In this document: positions 12,463 through 21,760 of the stretch, piece after piece
Layout: the number at the start of each line of letters is the position of its first letter
Position numbering within the stretch: the first letter of the stretch is position 1
NCBI GenBank assembly: GCA_028704555.1
Contig: JAQWFD010000043.1
Coordinates: 1-32,298 of the forward strand
Direction: 5' to 3'
Length of the DNA stretch: 32,298 nt
Origin: Desulfobacterales bacterium
Lineage (GTDB): Bacteria > Desulfobacterota > Desulfobacteria > Desulfobacterales > JAQWFD01
Position numbers and translations under genes: made by a program
The notes under the pieces: generated by a model
What the model was told of the DNA's origin: nothing
Databases searched by the model: none
The model's input: the letters and a program-made list of their open reading frames with translations, nothing else

Positions 12463-14841
12463 CTAATTGATTTTTACCATACCGCCTTTGAGCGTCAGAG
12501 ACCCGCCGCCGTCAACGGTCTGTGATGCACTGGCCTTGTTGGTCAGCGTCGTGCCGGCCTGATTGGTCAGGCTGGTTCCGGCCTTGCTGGTCAGCGTCGT
12601 GCCGGCCTGGTTGGTCAGGCTGGTTCCGGCCTTGCTGGTAAAATCCCTGGCCGACTTGATCATTATTGTCCCTTTGACATCGATGGCCAGGTTACCGTCT
12701 ACTTTTAATTCAAAATTTCCGCTGATCATATGGGTGACGTTGCCTTTATTGGTATGGACCTCGTTTCCGGTGATGGTCAGTGTCCGCTTTCCCTTCACGT
12801 CATGCGTCTCATCGCCGGTATTGACCTCGATGGTGCGGTTGCCTTTTTCAACAGTCAGGGTATGATTTTTTTCCGAAACAGTGATCGTCCGGTTTTTGGC
12901 AACCGTGATTTTTTCATCGTTTAACACCTCGGATACAAAATCATTTTCCACTTTCAGCGTTTTATCTTTTTGCGCATGGATATAAAGTTCTTCCTCGTCC
13001 TTGGTGTCATCGAATCGAATTTCATTGCCCTCTGTTCCGGATTTGGTGGATCTTGTCTTGATAGTGCTTTTAGCCATATTTTCCGGCAGAGTGTATGGAA
13101 GGGTCTGCGTGGCATTGTACACCGTACCGATGATAAGGGGTTGATCCGGATCGCCTTCCAGAAAGCTGACCACCACTTCGGATCCGATGCGGGGAATAAA
13201 CATCGTGCCCCAGTTTTTACCGGCCCAGACCTGGGCTACCCGGACCCAGCAGGACGTATTTTCATCTTTTTCCCCATCCTGATCCCAATAAAACTGTATT
13301 TTGATCCTTCCGTATTCGTCGGTCCAGATTTCTTCACCTGCTTTACCCACAACCAGAGCGGTCTGGCTCCCGCAAATTTTTGGTTTTCGGGCGGTTCGCA
13401 ACGGCCTGAATGGCACATCGGATGGAAATGCTTCAAAACTGTTGGCATAACGCTTCTGGCTGACCTCCATCCCGAGGCTTTTCAGTACATAGGACTTGTT
13501 GATATCCGGGCGGTAATGATCGGTCAGTTCAAATTTGTAACCGGCAATGAATGCCCGGCAGAAGCCGTTTCCCGTTAATACCTTCTGTTCGGATTCAAAG
13601 GCCTCGATGCGTTTGTTGGCAATTTTTTCCCCCTCATCGGTTTTTGTAAACTTTCCGGGATATTCATATACTTGCAGCACACCGTCAACATTGGAATCCA
13701 CATTGGTCAGAAGATCGGTATCGGGTGTCTCGAAGTTATAATCCTCGGTAGCGTATTTGTTGATAATCATTTTCTGCTTAAGTCGGCATTTGTCGATCAG
13801 GTCATCATCTTCCGGATCAACATCCCGCATCCGGGCCGAAGTCAGATCGGGGCACGGTTTATGGGCGTCGGCATCATCTGCCAGAACCAGTGTGTGCTTG
13901 TCTGCGGTATGTTCGAAAAAATAGAAAATACCCTCCTCCTCCAGGAGCCGGGAAATAAAATTAAAGGCGCTTTCCTGATACTGTACGCAGTATTGACGCT
14001 GGGCATAGGTTTTGGTGGTTTTGTCGGAAAAATCGGTCAAACCGAGATCGGAAAATATCGATTTGATAATGTCAACCGCAGTTTGATTCTGATAAATTTT
14101 GCTGTTCCGGGTCAGGGTCAGTTTCCAGAGCCAGGGGCGGATTTCGGCATAATAGGTGATAATCTCGCCCTCATTGCCCGCCTGGATAAAACAGGTCGCT
14201 ATTGCGTTAATGTATCGTTTGCTGCCGTCATCCCGTTCGATGGTGACGGTGACGGCCTCACCCAGGATCCCCGTGAAATCGATTTGATCGTCGCGGGTTG
14301 TCAATTCCAGTTTGTAGTGAAACAATCCCGATATCTGCTCCTTGCCCTCGACTTTTTGAAGATAAAACTTGCGTTTGTCCGAATCGATCGGGGTCGTGAC
14401 ATACAGCCATTCTTTTGCCTCTGACGAGTCGCCTTCCCCCGAAGCCGGTGAGGTTTCCGATAACCGGTAGGCCGTTTGCTGCGCCTCTTCTTCCTCGGTT
14501 TTCTCCTCCTCCTCCTCCTCCTCCTCCTCCTCCTCCTCCTCTTCTTCTTCGATTTTTTCTTCTGCCGGCGCGTCAGCACCGGGCTGCGGTTTGGAGTTGC
14601 CGTGCGAATCCTTATTCGGGGGTTGACTGTCAATGGAGGGGGACTTTTCAGCAGCCTCCGGCGTGTCATCCGAATCATCGGCAGGGGCGTGTTGCGGAGG
14701 TTTTTTTTCGTCCGGGATACCGGTAGCGAATTTATATCCTTTTTGTTGCAGCCTCTCAATCAATTTGCGGGCTTTGTCCTTTTCCCCCTTTTGAATGAGG
14801 TTTTTGACAATTTCCTGGACTTGATCTTCAGTTAACGACAT
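12463..14841 (-). CDS. vgrG/tssI: VgrG spike protein (TssI) with an unusual acidic N-terminal extension
   Basis: Residues from about 145 form a normal VgrG: a gp27-like hub (starting KRKFYLQKVEGKEQISGLF), an OB-fold gp5-like segment (YGRIKIQFYWDQDG, WVRVAQVWAGKNWG, IPRIGSEVVVSFLEGDPDQP) and a beta-helical needle with regular HTLTVEKGNRTIEVNTGD-type turns, ending in KGGMVKIN. The trimer forms the spike that Hcp pushes out of the cell. Unusually, about 145 residues precede the core: a short helical pair (2-36), a Pro/Asp/Ser-rich stretch, 16 consecutive Glu (98-113), then a Ser/Gly linker. VgrG proteins normally begin almost directly with the gp27-like part. The needle end carries a nearly exact 16-residue tandem duplication. 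There is no C-terminal toxin domain. It follows clpV by 69 bp. The ATG has only a weak ribosome binding site, but the extension has natural composition and no later start is better. Confidence 0.95.
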   Translation of the reverse strand: MSLTEDQVQEIVKNLIQKGEKDKARKLIERLQQKGYKFATGIPDEKKPPQHAPADDSDDTPEAAEKSPSIDSQPPNKDSHGNSKPQPGADAPAEEKIEEEEEEEEEEEEEEEEKTEEEEAQQTAYRLSETSPASGEGDSSEAKEWLYVTTPIDSDKRKFYLQKVEGKEQISGLFHYKLELTTRDDQIDFTGILGEAVTVTIERDDGSKRYINAIATCFIQAGNEGEIITYYAEIRPWLWKLTLTRNSKIYQNQTAVDIIKSIFSDLGLTDFSDKTTKTYAQRQYCVQYQESAFNFISRLLEEEGIFYFFEHTADKHTLVLADDADAHKPCPDLTSARMRDVDPEDDDLIDKCRLKQKMIINKYATEDYNFETPDTDLLTNVDSNVDGVLQVYEYPGKFTKTDEGEKIANKRIEAFESEQKVLTGNGFCRAFIAGYKFELTDHYRPDINKSYVLKSLGMEVSQKRYANSFEAFPSDVPFRPLRTARKPKICGSQTALVVGKAGEEIWTDEYGRIKIQFYWDQDGEKDENTSCWVRVAQVWAGKNWGTMFIPRIGSEVVVSFLEGDPDQPLIIGTVYNATQTLPYTLPENMAKSTIKTRSTKSGTEGNEIRFDDTKDEEELYIHAQKDKTLKVENDFVSEVLNDEKITVAKNRTITVSEKNHTLTVEKGNRTIEVNTGDETHDVKGKRTLTITGNEVHTNKGNVTHMISGNFELKVDGNLAIDVKGTIMIKSARDFTSKAGTSLTNQAGTTLTSKAGTSLTNQAGTTLTNKASASQTVDGGGSLTLKGGMVKIN
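12541..12636 (-). repeat. Two 48-bp tandem repeats in the vgrG needle
   Basis: Units 12541-12588 and 12589-12636 differ at one base. Each encodes 16 residues, itself two related octapeptides of the type AGTSLTNQ/AGTTLTSK, within the beta-helix. Such recent duplication can lengthen the needle by whole helical turns. Confidence 0.85.
14503..14550 (-). repeat. GAG/GAA trinucleotide microsatellite coding for 16 Glu
   Basis: On the plus strand this is thirteen perfect CTC units (14503-14541) followed by three TTC units (14542-14550). It encodes the Glu tract at residues 98-113 of VgrG. Slipped-strand mispairing would change the tract length without shifting the frame. Confidence 0.9.
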
Positions 14842-14910
14842 TGAACCCGTAGACCTTTCAAATACATTTTTTAAATCATCTTATTTCCGGACGAACACGG
14901 TTTTTTTGCT

Positions 14911-17781
14911 TTACCGTTTAAAAATATTTAACCAACTGACTGATTTTGTTGGTCTATTTCTTTTATTCGGGCGGATGTGATCAGATTTTTGTATACCTTT
15001 TTTAATTAATGAACTGGATTTCATAAACTGCGGCTGAAATGGATCGTCCGGCGCATCGGGTATGATCCGGTCAGAAGCGGGTTCCGGCGGACGATCAGAT
15101 ACCAATGGCTCTTTCTGGGTCAAAGGCGGTTCAAACCGGTAGTTAAAATTTCCGGATCGGTCCAGATAGGCATATATTCCTGTACACATCTGTCCCTGTG
15201 CCATTCGTTTGAGCATTTCCGTGGAAAGTTCCGGAAGCAGAACCTGAGTCAGCAGATAATCCACATTGCGGGCACCGGTATCCACTTCAGTGCATCTGGA
15301 TGCAATTGCGGCAATCAGATCCGTACTATATGTCAGGTTGATGCGGTGATTTTCTGCAAACCGCTGTTTGACCTTGTTCATCTTCAAACGCACGATCTGC
15401 TGGATCACCCCGTCATCGAGCGGATAATACGGCACAATGACCAGACGCCCCAAAAAAGCCGGTTTAAAATAGCGAAGCAGGGCAGGGCGCACCATTTCCA
15501 CCAGCTTGTCTGCATCGGGAAGATGGTCGGGGTCATCGCAGGCTTTTAGAATTATATCCGATCCGACATTTGAAGTGAGTAAAATCACGGTGTTTCTGAA
15601 ATCCACCGAGAGGCCTTCGGAATCTTCCAGGGTTCCTTTATCAAACACCTGATAAAACAGTTCCATCACATCCGGATGCCCTTTTTCCACCTCATCCAGC
15701 AAAACGACACTGTAGGGGTTATGTCTGACCGCCTCGGTCAGCACGCCTCCTTTTCCGTGCCCCACATAACCCGGCGGGGCCCCCTTGAGGCCGGAAACCG
15801 TGTGGGCCTCCTGATATTCGGACATGTTGACGGTAACCATGTTTCGATCCCCACCGTAAAGAAGATCCGACAGGGTAATCGCTGTTTCGGTTTTGCCGAT
15901 CCCGCTGGGGCCGACCAGCAGAAAAACACCGACGGGCTTGTCGGGATCATCCAGATTGGCCCAGAAGGTCCGGATACGCCGGGATACGGTATCGAGCGCC
16001 TGCGGCTGTCCGATAATGCGTTGTGCCATTCTTTTTCTCAAATTCAACACGGTGTCGATCTCGTCGGTCATCATTTTTCCTGACGGAATACCGGTCCAGT
16101 TTGAAATCACCGAGGCAATCACTCTCGAATCCACGCAGGAAGGAACCATGGGAGAATCGTTTTGAATCACCTCAAGTTCCTTTTTTTGTTTGATCAGTGA
16201 TTGCTTGAGCTGCTTTACCTGCACCTGATTGCCTGGTTTTGCTGTCCAGTCCTCTTGCAACTGATTTTGAAGTTTGAGTACGCCCTGAACCATTTCAAGT
16301 TCATTTTTCCAGCGTTTTTCAAGAGCCTGTTTTTCTATTTTCACCTTGTCCAGATCGGCTTCCAGGTTTGTCAAACTGCTGCGGCACTGTATTCCGGTAG
16401 CCAGGTCTCTTTTGATGATGCCGATTTCCAGGGTCAGCTGCTCTTGCTGACGGATCAGATCTTCAACCTCAGGCGGCGTTCCATTCTGCCCGATTGCAAC
16501 ACGGGCACTGGCCGTATCCAATACGCTGATGGCTTTATCCGGAAGCTGCCTGCCGGAAATATACCGGCTGGATAATCTGACTGCATCCCGGACGGCTTCA
16601 TCCAGCACGGTAACCTGATGATGAGCCTCAAGGCTGGATACAATTCCTCTGAGCATGGCCACGGCCGTTTCCTCGTCCGGCTCAGCGACCTTGACGACCT
16701 GAAAACGGCGTGCCAGCGCCGGGTCTTTTTCAAAGTATTTTTTGTACTCCGACCAGGTCGTTGCGGCAATGGTGCGAAGCTCTCCGCGCGCCAGAACCGG
16801 TTTCAGCAGGTTGGCCGCATCCCCCATTCCGGCCGGTCCGCCGGCCCCGATCATGGTATGGGCCTCATCGATAAATAGAATTATCGGTATAGGCGCCCCT
16901 TTAACTTCATCGATTACCGATTTGAGGCGTTTTTCAAATTCCCCCTTGATTCCGGCCCCTGCCTGCAGAAGCGCCAGGTCCAGCAGCCGTAGAGAAATGT
17001 TTTTCAGTGCCGGCGGGACGTCACCTTTGGCGATTCGAATAGCAAAACCTTCGACAACCGCCGTTTTACCCACACCCGCTTCACCGGTAAGGATCGGGTT
17101 GTTTTGCCGTCGGCGCATCAATATGTCGATGATCTGCCGGATCTCGGCATTGCGGCCCTGTATCGGATCGATGAGTCCTTTTCGAGCCCGCTCGGTCAGA
17201 TCGAATGTATATTGATCCAGATTCGGGGTTTGCGTGGAAACCGCCTTGGATGCGGCTGACGGCCGGGATGCTTTTGTGGCTTCATGAATGGTTCCGGAAG
17301 AATCCTGCTCGCATGAATTTTGAATAAGATTATGAATATCCTGTTTCAGAGACGCGACCGGAATCCGTTTCAGGGAAGGGCAGGACTCGAGCATCACCGC
17401 CCTGAGGGTATCATGATCCAGAAGGGCCAATAAAACCGCGCCGGACCGGATGATAACCGAATTCAGATGAAGAGAAGACAGCAGCCAGGCCTGTTCAAGC
17501 AGCTGGATGATCTGGGGTGAAAGCGCCGGTGTTCGGCTGTTGCCCCGTTTAAAACGGTCAATCGAACCGGTCAGCTCCCTGCTTACATCAGCCGTTCGGA
17601 TATCATAATAGCGGAAGAGATTTTGAATGTCCGTATCCGGAATATCCAGAATTTTGAGGAGCAGATGCTCGATTTCTACATTATAATTTGTCTGAGATAC
17701 ACATAATTGCGCCCCGGCCTCAAGCCCGTTTCTGCAGACGGGATTGAGCTTGTCGGTAATGGACTGAAGATCAAGACTCAT
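14911..17781 (-). CDS. clpV/tssH: ClpV, T6SS sheath-disassembly AAA+ ATPase (TssH)
   Basis: ClpV unfolds contracted TssB/TssC sheath so that subunits can be reused. The 956-residue protein has a Clp_N domain (about 10-155), a first AAA+ module with Walker A GEAGVGKT (233-240) and Walker B ILFIDEAH (301-308), a middle coiled region (about 430-530) shorter than in ClpB, and a second AAA+ module with GPSGIGKT (near 630) and the pore-loop segment GAPPGYVGHG typical of ClpV. The C-terminal domain is followed by a roughly 60-residue low-complexity, basic tail ending in WLNIFKR, longer than usual for the family. The ATG overlaps the tssG stop in ATGA and has AGGAGG seven bases upstream, so tssG and clpV are tightly coupled. 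Confidence 0.97.
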   Translation of the reverse strand: MSLDLQSITDKLNPVCRNGLEAGAQLCVSQTNYNVEIEHLLLKILDIPDTDIQNLFRYYDIRTADVSRELTGSIDRFKRGNSRTPALSPQIIQLLEQAWLLSSLHLNSVIIRSGAVLLALLDHDTLRAVMLESCPSLKRIPVASLKQDIHNLIQNSCEQDSSGTIHEATKASRPSAASKAVSTQTPNLDQYTFDLTERARKGLIDPIQGRNAEIRQIIDILMRRRQNNPILTGEAGVGKTAVVEGFAIRIAKGDVPPALKNISLRLLDLALLQAGAGIKGEFEKRLKSVIDEVKGAPIPIILFIDEAHTMIGAGGPAGMGDAANLLKPVLARGELRTIAATTWSEYKKYFEKDPALARRFQVVKVAEPDEETAVAMLRGIVSSLEAHHQVTVLDEAVRDAVRLSSRYISGRQLPDKAISVLDTASARVAIGQNGTPPEVEDLIRQQEQLTLEIGIIKRDLATGIQCRSSLTNLEADLDKVKIEKQALEKRWKNELEMVQGVLKLQNQLQEDWTAKPGNQVQVKQLKQSLIKQKKELEVIQNDSPMVPSCVDSRVIASVISNWTGIPSGKMMTDEIDTVLNLRKRMAQRIIGQPQALDTVSRRIRTFWANLDDPDKPVGVFLLVGPSGIGKTETAITLSDLLYGGDRNMVTVNMSEYQEAHTVSGLKGAPPGYVGHGKGGVLTEAVRHNPYSVVLLDEVEKGHPDVMELFYQVFDKGTLEDSEGLSVDFRNTVILLTSNVGSDIILKACDDPDHLPDADKLVEMVRPALLRYFKPAFLGRLVIVPYYPLDDGVIQQIVRLKMNKVKQRFAENHRINLTYSTDLIAAIASRCTEVDTGARNVDYLLTQVLLPELSTEMLKRMAQGQMCTGIYAYLDRSGNFNYRFEPPLTQKEPLVSDRPPEPASDRIIPDAPDDPFQPQFMKSSSLIKKGIQKSDHIRPNKRNRPTKSVSWLNIFKR

Positions 17782-18836
17782 TGTGAAGCCTCCTGTTGTT
17801 GTCCGGTACTGAAGAGCCGGGAAGAAAGTCGTACCGGACTCAATGCCGATGGTGCTTTCCCGCTACACAGCCACGATGACCATCCGAGCCTGAAGCCTTC
17901 GGCACCCCCGATTCGCGGCAGATGGGATGGATCATCTTCTTTCTGCAGTATCAATACAATGTCAAATTCAAATTCGGTTCCTGCGTAATATCGGGTTAAC
18001 TGGCAAAGGGGTTCAAATGCCTGGCCGTCCGGTAAAAACTCGTGAAATTGTTTCATGGAAACCGGGCCCACATGGAGTTCAAATTTTCCCTGCTGATTCC
18101 AGACTCTTGAGCCGACAACCGCACTGTCACCCAGAATCTGGTTTTGGCCGGTGACGCCGATCCGGGTGATCTGGTCTTCTTCAATCCGGTACCATTGGCC
18201 GCACAGCTGCCTTGCCTTGACCTTGACATCGAAATAATCGGCCAGGATATATTCAAGGCCGCTGATGGAACGAGGCTGCTGGGCCAGAATTGACGTATAC
18301 CCTAATAAAGCGCGATCTTTGATCTTCATCCGGTCCTGCAGGCCGCTGGTACCCAGTCCCATGAGGGAAAAGAAATACCGGGCAAAGGAAGTCTGATGGG
18401 GCGGCTTGAAATCGAAACCGATCCGGTATGCCTTTCTAACCTGGTACATCAAAGAGATCAACCGGTGGTTGAATATGTCCAGAAACGCCTTAAACGCGGT
18501 GTCTTTTTTCGATTCCCGTTCCAGGATCAGTTCCGAATACGGAATCGGCAAGGGCCCCAGACAACCGGCAAGTCCCATGAAATTTACTGCCATTTCAAGT
18601 GGCTTGTCCGCATCGGCGGGGATGATTTCCGACACGGCGCTGGCCGGAAAATCAAGCCGGACATTCGAAGTGAAACGAACGCATTCCTTTTCAATCCCGT
18701 AATCTTCTCCCAGGGCTGCTTTTTTCGGATAGAGCATCTCGATCAGACGAACGGCCTGATAAAAATCAAACCGGTAGGTCTCGTCGAAAAGCAGCTGTGT
18801 TAAAGAACGATCTGATCCCCTGCCATGGGCGGCCAT
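17778..18836 (-). CDS. tssG: T6SS baseplate subunit TssG
   Basis: TssG combines with TssF and TssE to make the baseplate wedge around VgrG. The family signature near the N-terminus, RFDFYQAVRLIEMLYP, is present, followed by VRFTSNVRLDFPASAVSEI and GLAGCLGPLPIPYSELI. The central ADYFDVKV and the C-terminal LTRYYAGTEFEFDIVLIL are typical. I chose the ATG at 18836, giving 352 residues, which has AAGGA and GGA upstream. An ATG at 18869 would add 11 residues and lengthen the overlap with tssF. Even so, tssG overlaps the end of tssF by 37 bases and overlaps clpV by four. Confidence 0.95.
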   Translation of the reverse strand: MAAHGRGSDRSLTQLLFDETYRFDFYQAVRLIEMLYPKKAALGEDYGIEKECVRFTSNVRLDFPASAVSEIIPADADKPLEMAVNFMGLAGCLGPLPIPYSELILERESKKDTAFKAFLDIFNHRLISLMYQVRKAYRIGFDFKPPHQTSFARYFFSLMGLGTSGLQDRMKIKDRALLGYTSILAQQPRSISGLEYILADYFDVKVKARQLCGQWYRIEEDQITRIGVTGQNQILGDSAVVGSRVWNQQGKFELHVGPVSMKQFHEFLPDGQAFEPLCQLTRYYAGTEFEFDIVLILQKEDDPSHLPRIGGAEGFRLGWSSWLCSGKAPSALSPVRLSSRLFSTGQQQEASQ

Positions 18837-20608
18837 ATTTTCCAAATTCCTTCCCGTTGGATGCTGCATATTTTCAGCTGTGTAAATGAATTTACCGATG
18901 CATAAAGCGGGAAAAACCGATTCAGCATTGCGGCCATCAGAAAGGCACTGTCTCCGACATAGAGTCGTTCATCAAATGTCAGGCAGATTTCCATACCACG
19001 GCAAAAGCCTCTCCAGGCATCATGACCGATACGCCGGGTCACATTTCTGCACGACATGTTCCGGATACCGGAAATCTGCTGATACGTATCGGCAGGGTCT
19101 GAAAAACTGTAGAGTCTCAGAATCTCTTTCAACGCCTTCAGGCTTTCATCGGAGTTTCCGAGAGAAAGGTAATTGAGGGAAAGATGAGAAATCAGTCGCC
19201 ACAGGGATGCCCCCTGAAGCGGGGGATCAATCTGGGCAGTGGGTTTTCTCAGGGTTGAAATCCGGCTCAGGGGAGCGGCTTTTTCGATCTGTAACTCGGT
19301 GCCGGCTGGAAGCTGCTCGGCCAGTGAACGGTTGGTGCACAGCGTGTCTGCGTAAACGGTTGTTGCCGGAGGAAGGGCGGGATTAAAATCTATATCCGTA
19401 AAAGAAATATACATGTGCGTTCCGGGAAGATCCTTTCTCCCGGTGGATTTGCGCCGGCCATACCAGAACGCCTGACATCCCTTTTTATCCGTATGATGAT
19501 TAAAGGAAAAAAAAGGTTCAAGGTGCCTGGTGTCATCCCTGAAATCGGAGCTTTCCGAAACCGATCGGATGGAATGGATCTCCGTTGTTTTTTCCCTTCG
19601 CTGATCGGCGCAAAGACGATATTCCGACAGCCGCTGATCCAGTCGAATCGGATCGGTTGTTTTTTGAAACAAATTGATGATGGGGGTACAACCCTGGCAA
19701 AAGGTATTGCGATTGATGCTCAGGCGCTCCCGGGGCATCTGATCCAGAAAAAGAAAGATGTCAAAATAATTTTCGGAATCATTTCGATCCAGATGAACCA
19801 GATCAAAGAAATGATATTTTTCCGGGAACGTAAAATATTCATGCAGCAGGCGGTATCCGGTATGTGCATTGGCGGGGTAGGGCAGCACATCCTCATCGGC
19901 TGCAAAGCCCACCGGCAAAATCGTTTTTTCGGGCAGATAAATGAGGTGGCCTGCTTTTTCAGGCAGAACAGCCACCCGAAGCACATGACAAAAAAGCAGC
20001 TCGTAGAGCGCATTGACCAGCATGCGGTTTCCGTTGAGAAACAACCGCAGCTGCGAAAATTCCAACTCCTTGAAAGAAACCCCCTGCGCCTCGATTCTCA
20101 GCCGAAGAACGAGGGCTACATCAGCGGCCGTATCGATAAAATCGAACTGATCCGTGGATTCAAATCCGGCATAGGTCAGCTCAACCGGCCAGAGTTCAAC
20201 CGGATAGCAGGTCCTGAACCTGCATGCCTGGCCCTCTTCGGTCTGGCAGAAAAGGGGGGTGTGCCTGGCAATGACATGACTGGAAGTGAGTTTTCCCTGC
20301 GCAGGGTCCACTTCAAAACGTGCGACCGTCATCGAGGGGATGGGATTGAGAAACTGGGGATACAGGGTTCCCAGCAGCGCGGTGGAAAGCTGGGGGAACT
20401 CACTTTCAATATGGTGTTGGATCCGGGCGGTCAAAAATGCGAATGATTCGATGAGCCTCTCGATGTGCGGATCCGGGCATGGCTCGGCGCTCAGTTCAAG
20501 CCGTCCGGCCACCTTCGGATATTTTTCACCGAATTCAGCGCCCATCCTTCGCAGATAAGCCAATTCTCTTTTATAAAATTCAAGCAGTTCGTCGCTGTTA
20601 TTTCTCAT
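18800..20608 (-). CDS. tssF: T6SS baseplate subunit TssF
   Basis: The 602-residue protein begins with the family hallmark LLEFYKRELAYLRRMGAEFG and continues with YPKVAGRLELS, DPHIERLIESFAFLTARI and ALLGTLYPQFLNPIPSM, all standard TssF segments. Length is normal for the family. TssF forms a dimer with TssG in each baseplate wedge. The ATG is four bases after GGAG and overlaps the end of tssE by 11 bases. The reading frame is intact, although a long antisense frame runs across it as a shadow. Confidence 0.96.
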   Translation of the reverse strand: MRNNSDELLEFYKRELAYLRRMGAEFGEKYPKVAGRLELSAEPCPDPHIERLIESFAFLTARIQHHIESEFPQLSTALLGTLYPQFLNPIPSMTVARFEVDPAQGKLTSSHVIARHTPLFCQTEEGQACRFRTCYPVELWPVELTYAGFESTDQFDFIDTAADVALVLRLRIEAQGVSFKELEFSQLRLFLNGNRMLVNALYELLFCHVLRVAVLPEKAGHLIYLPEKTILPVGFAADEDVLPYPANAHTGYRLLHEYFTFPEKYHFFDLVHLDRNDSENYFDIFLFLDQMPRERLSINRNTFCQGCTPIINLFQKTTDPIRLDQRLSEYRLCADQRREKTTEIHSIRSVSESSDFRDDTRHLEPFFSFNHHTDKKGCQAFWYGRRKSTGRKDLPGTHMYISFTDIDFNPALPPATTVYADTLCTNRSLAEQLPAGTELQIEKAAPLSRISTLRKPTAQIDPPLQGASLWRLISHLSLNYLSLGNSDESLKALKEILRLYSFSDPADTYQQISGIRNMSCRNVTRRIGHDAWRGFCRGMEICLTFDERLYVGDSAFLMAAMLNRFFPLYASVNSFTQLKICSIQREGIWKIWPPMAGDQIVL

Positions 20609-21071
20609 GAATCTCCACCGTGCCGTTTTGAACGACGGTCAGAAAGGAAACCGGTTTTCGGACGTTTTCCACCACCATATCCGCTTCAATGACCATTTTG
20701 AGGACTTTTTCATTGCCGCTGACGGGTTGCAGGCGCACGTGGACGTTTTTCAGCCGAGGCTCAAAAACCGTAATGGCTTTTTTGACCCTTCCGGCCAGGC
20801 GTTTATGATCCTCTTCATTGGCCGTAAAACAGGAGCCGAAATCCGGTATCCCATAATCGATAACGGTCAGATCCATTTCATCAAAGACTGCAGCCGGGAG
20901 TGAAGTGCGTGTATTTAACAGCCACTCCAGATCCCGGCTTAAGGATTCTTTCAGTCTCTTTCGGCTCAGTGTGCGCAGGGGACGCGCCTCCCGATGTGAT
21001 GCCGGATGCTGATCCACCAACCGGTCCATCAGGGAGGCCCTGGCTTTGAAAGATGATTTCGGGTTGTCCAT
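20598..21071 (-). CDS. tssE: T6SS baseplate subunit TssE (gp25-like)
   Basis: TssE is the phage T4 gp25 homologue and initiates sheath polymerisation at the baseplate. The 157-residue protein has the typical ESLSRDLEWLLNTR helix, VIDYGIPDF (the family's YG-hP-D pattern), and the strand region with PRLKNVHVRL. The ATG at 21071 is chosen because AAGGAG lies six bases upstream; an in-frame ATG at 21086 overlaps that ribosome binding site and is less likely. It follows hcp after 106 bp and overlaps tssF by 11. Confidence 0.95.
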   Translation of the reverse strand: MDNPKSSFKARASLMDRLVDQHPASHREARPLRTLSRKRLKESLSRDLEWLLNTRTSLPAAVFDEMDLTVIDYGIPDFGSCFTANEEDHKRLAGRVKKAITVFEPRLKNVHVRLQPVSGNEKVLKMVIEADMVVENVRKPVSFLTVVQNGTVEIHEK

Positions 21072-21177
21072 GTTAATCTCCTTCATACCCGAATTCTCTT
21101 GACTGCAAACAAGAATCGTCGCATTTCCGATTCCGATTGGCAGGTGGTGCCGGCCAGAAATTGCTCAGGCCCCATTA

Positions 21178-21672
21178 TCAGGCGACTTCATTTGTTTTTA
21201 AATCATGTGAAATGGGTTGAGCGCCGTCTGCCTGTTCACCCTTGTCCTTGTTTTTGGCGTTATAGATGTATTGCACTTTGCTGTATGACAAAGAGATGCT
21301 TTCCATCGGCAGGCTTCCGCCACCGCCGGATATGCTGAAATTGGAGACGATCACATCTTCCAGATCAATTTCCAGGAATTTGAGCGGTGTGTTGTCTCCG
21401 TCGGATTTAAAGCATTCGAGGGTTACTTTTTCAAACTGTTTTCCTTTCCAGCAGGCGCCCAGAAGATCGTCAGTGGCTGAATCAATATATTTCGAGATGT
21501 TTAAATCTGAATGCTGCGCTCTTTCGACAGTCGATCCGGCCGAAGATCGAATCGGCGAAGCGGGCTGACTGAAACTGTGGCTCCACGACAGTATTTCGAT
21601 CCAGTCTGCATGGCCTTTATCGGTGCTTTCTCCTTTAACCGTATCAAATTTGATATATGTATTCGAAGACAT
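21178..21672 (-). CDS. hcp/tssD: Hcp, T6SS inner-tube protein (TssD)
   Basis: Hexameric Hcp rings stack into the tube expelled by sheath contraction. The 164-residue protein has the usual Hcp1 features: YIKFDTVKGESTDKGHADWIEILSW at the N-terminus (residues 6-30), the segment SDLNISKYIDSATDDLL, then a WKGKQFEKVTLECFKSDG strand and C-terminal SISLSYSKVQYIYNA. It has no extra effector domain, only a short charged tail. AAGGAG stands seven bases before the ATG. A 124-bp gap upstream with a 17-base palindrome and a 106-bp gap downstream allow it to be expressed separately, as is common for this abundant protein. Confidence 0.97.
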   Translation of the reverse strand: MSSNTYIKFDTVKGESTDKGHADWIEILSWSHSFSQPASPIRSSAGSTVERAQHSDLNISKYIDSATDDLLGACWKGKQFEKVTLECFKSDGDNTPLKFLEIDLEDVIVSNFSISGGGGSLPMESISLSYSKVQYIYNAKNKDKGEQADGAQPISHDLKTNEVA

Positions 21673-21760
21673 GGGGTTTCTCCTTATCCGATGCGGGAAG
21701 ATCAGAAAAGTGGCAAAAAGTCTCTTTTCGTCTTCTCACTATTTACATGTATAAATTATG

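Noticed and set aside
14301..14759. 152-codon minus-strand frame with a long Arg tract
   Set aside because: Frame-shifted reading of the GAG microsatellite inside vgrG; the polyarginine is an artefact of the repeat.
19415..20446. 343-codon plus-strand open frame
   Set aside because: Antisense shadow of tssF; its translation is not protein-like and the tssF family segments are clear.
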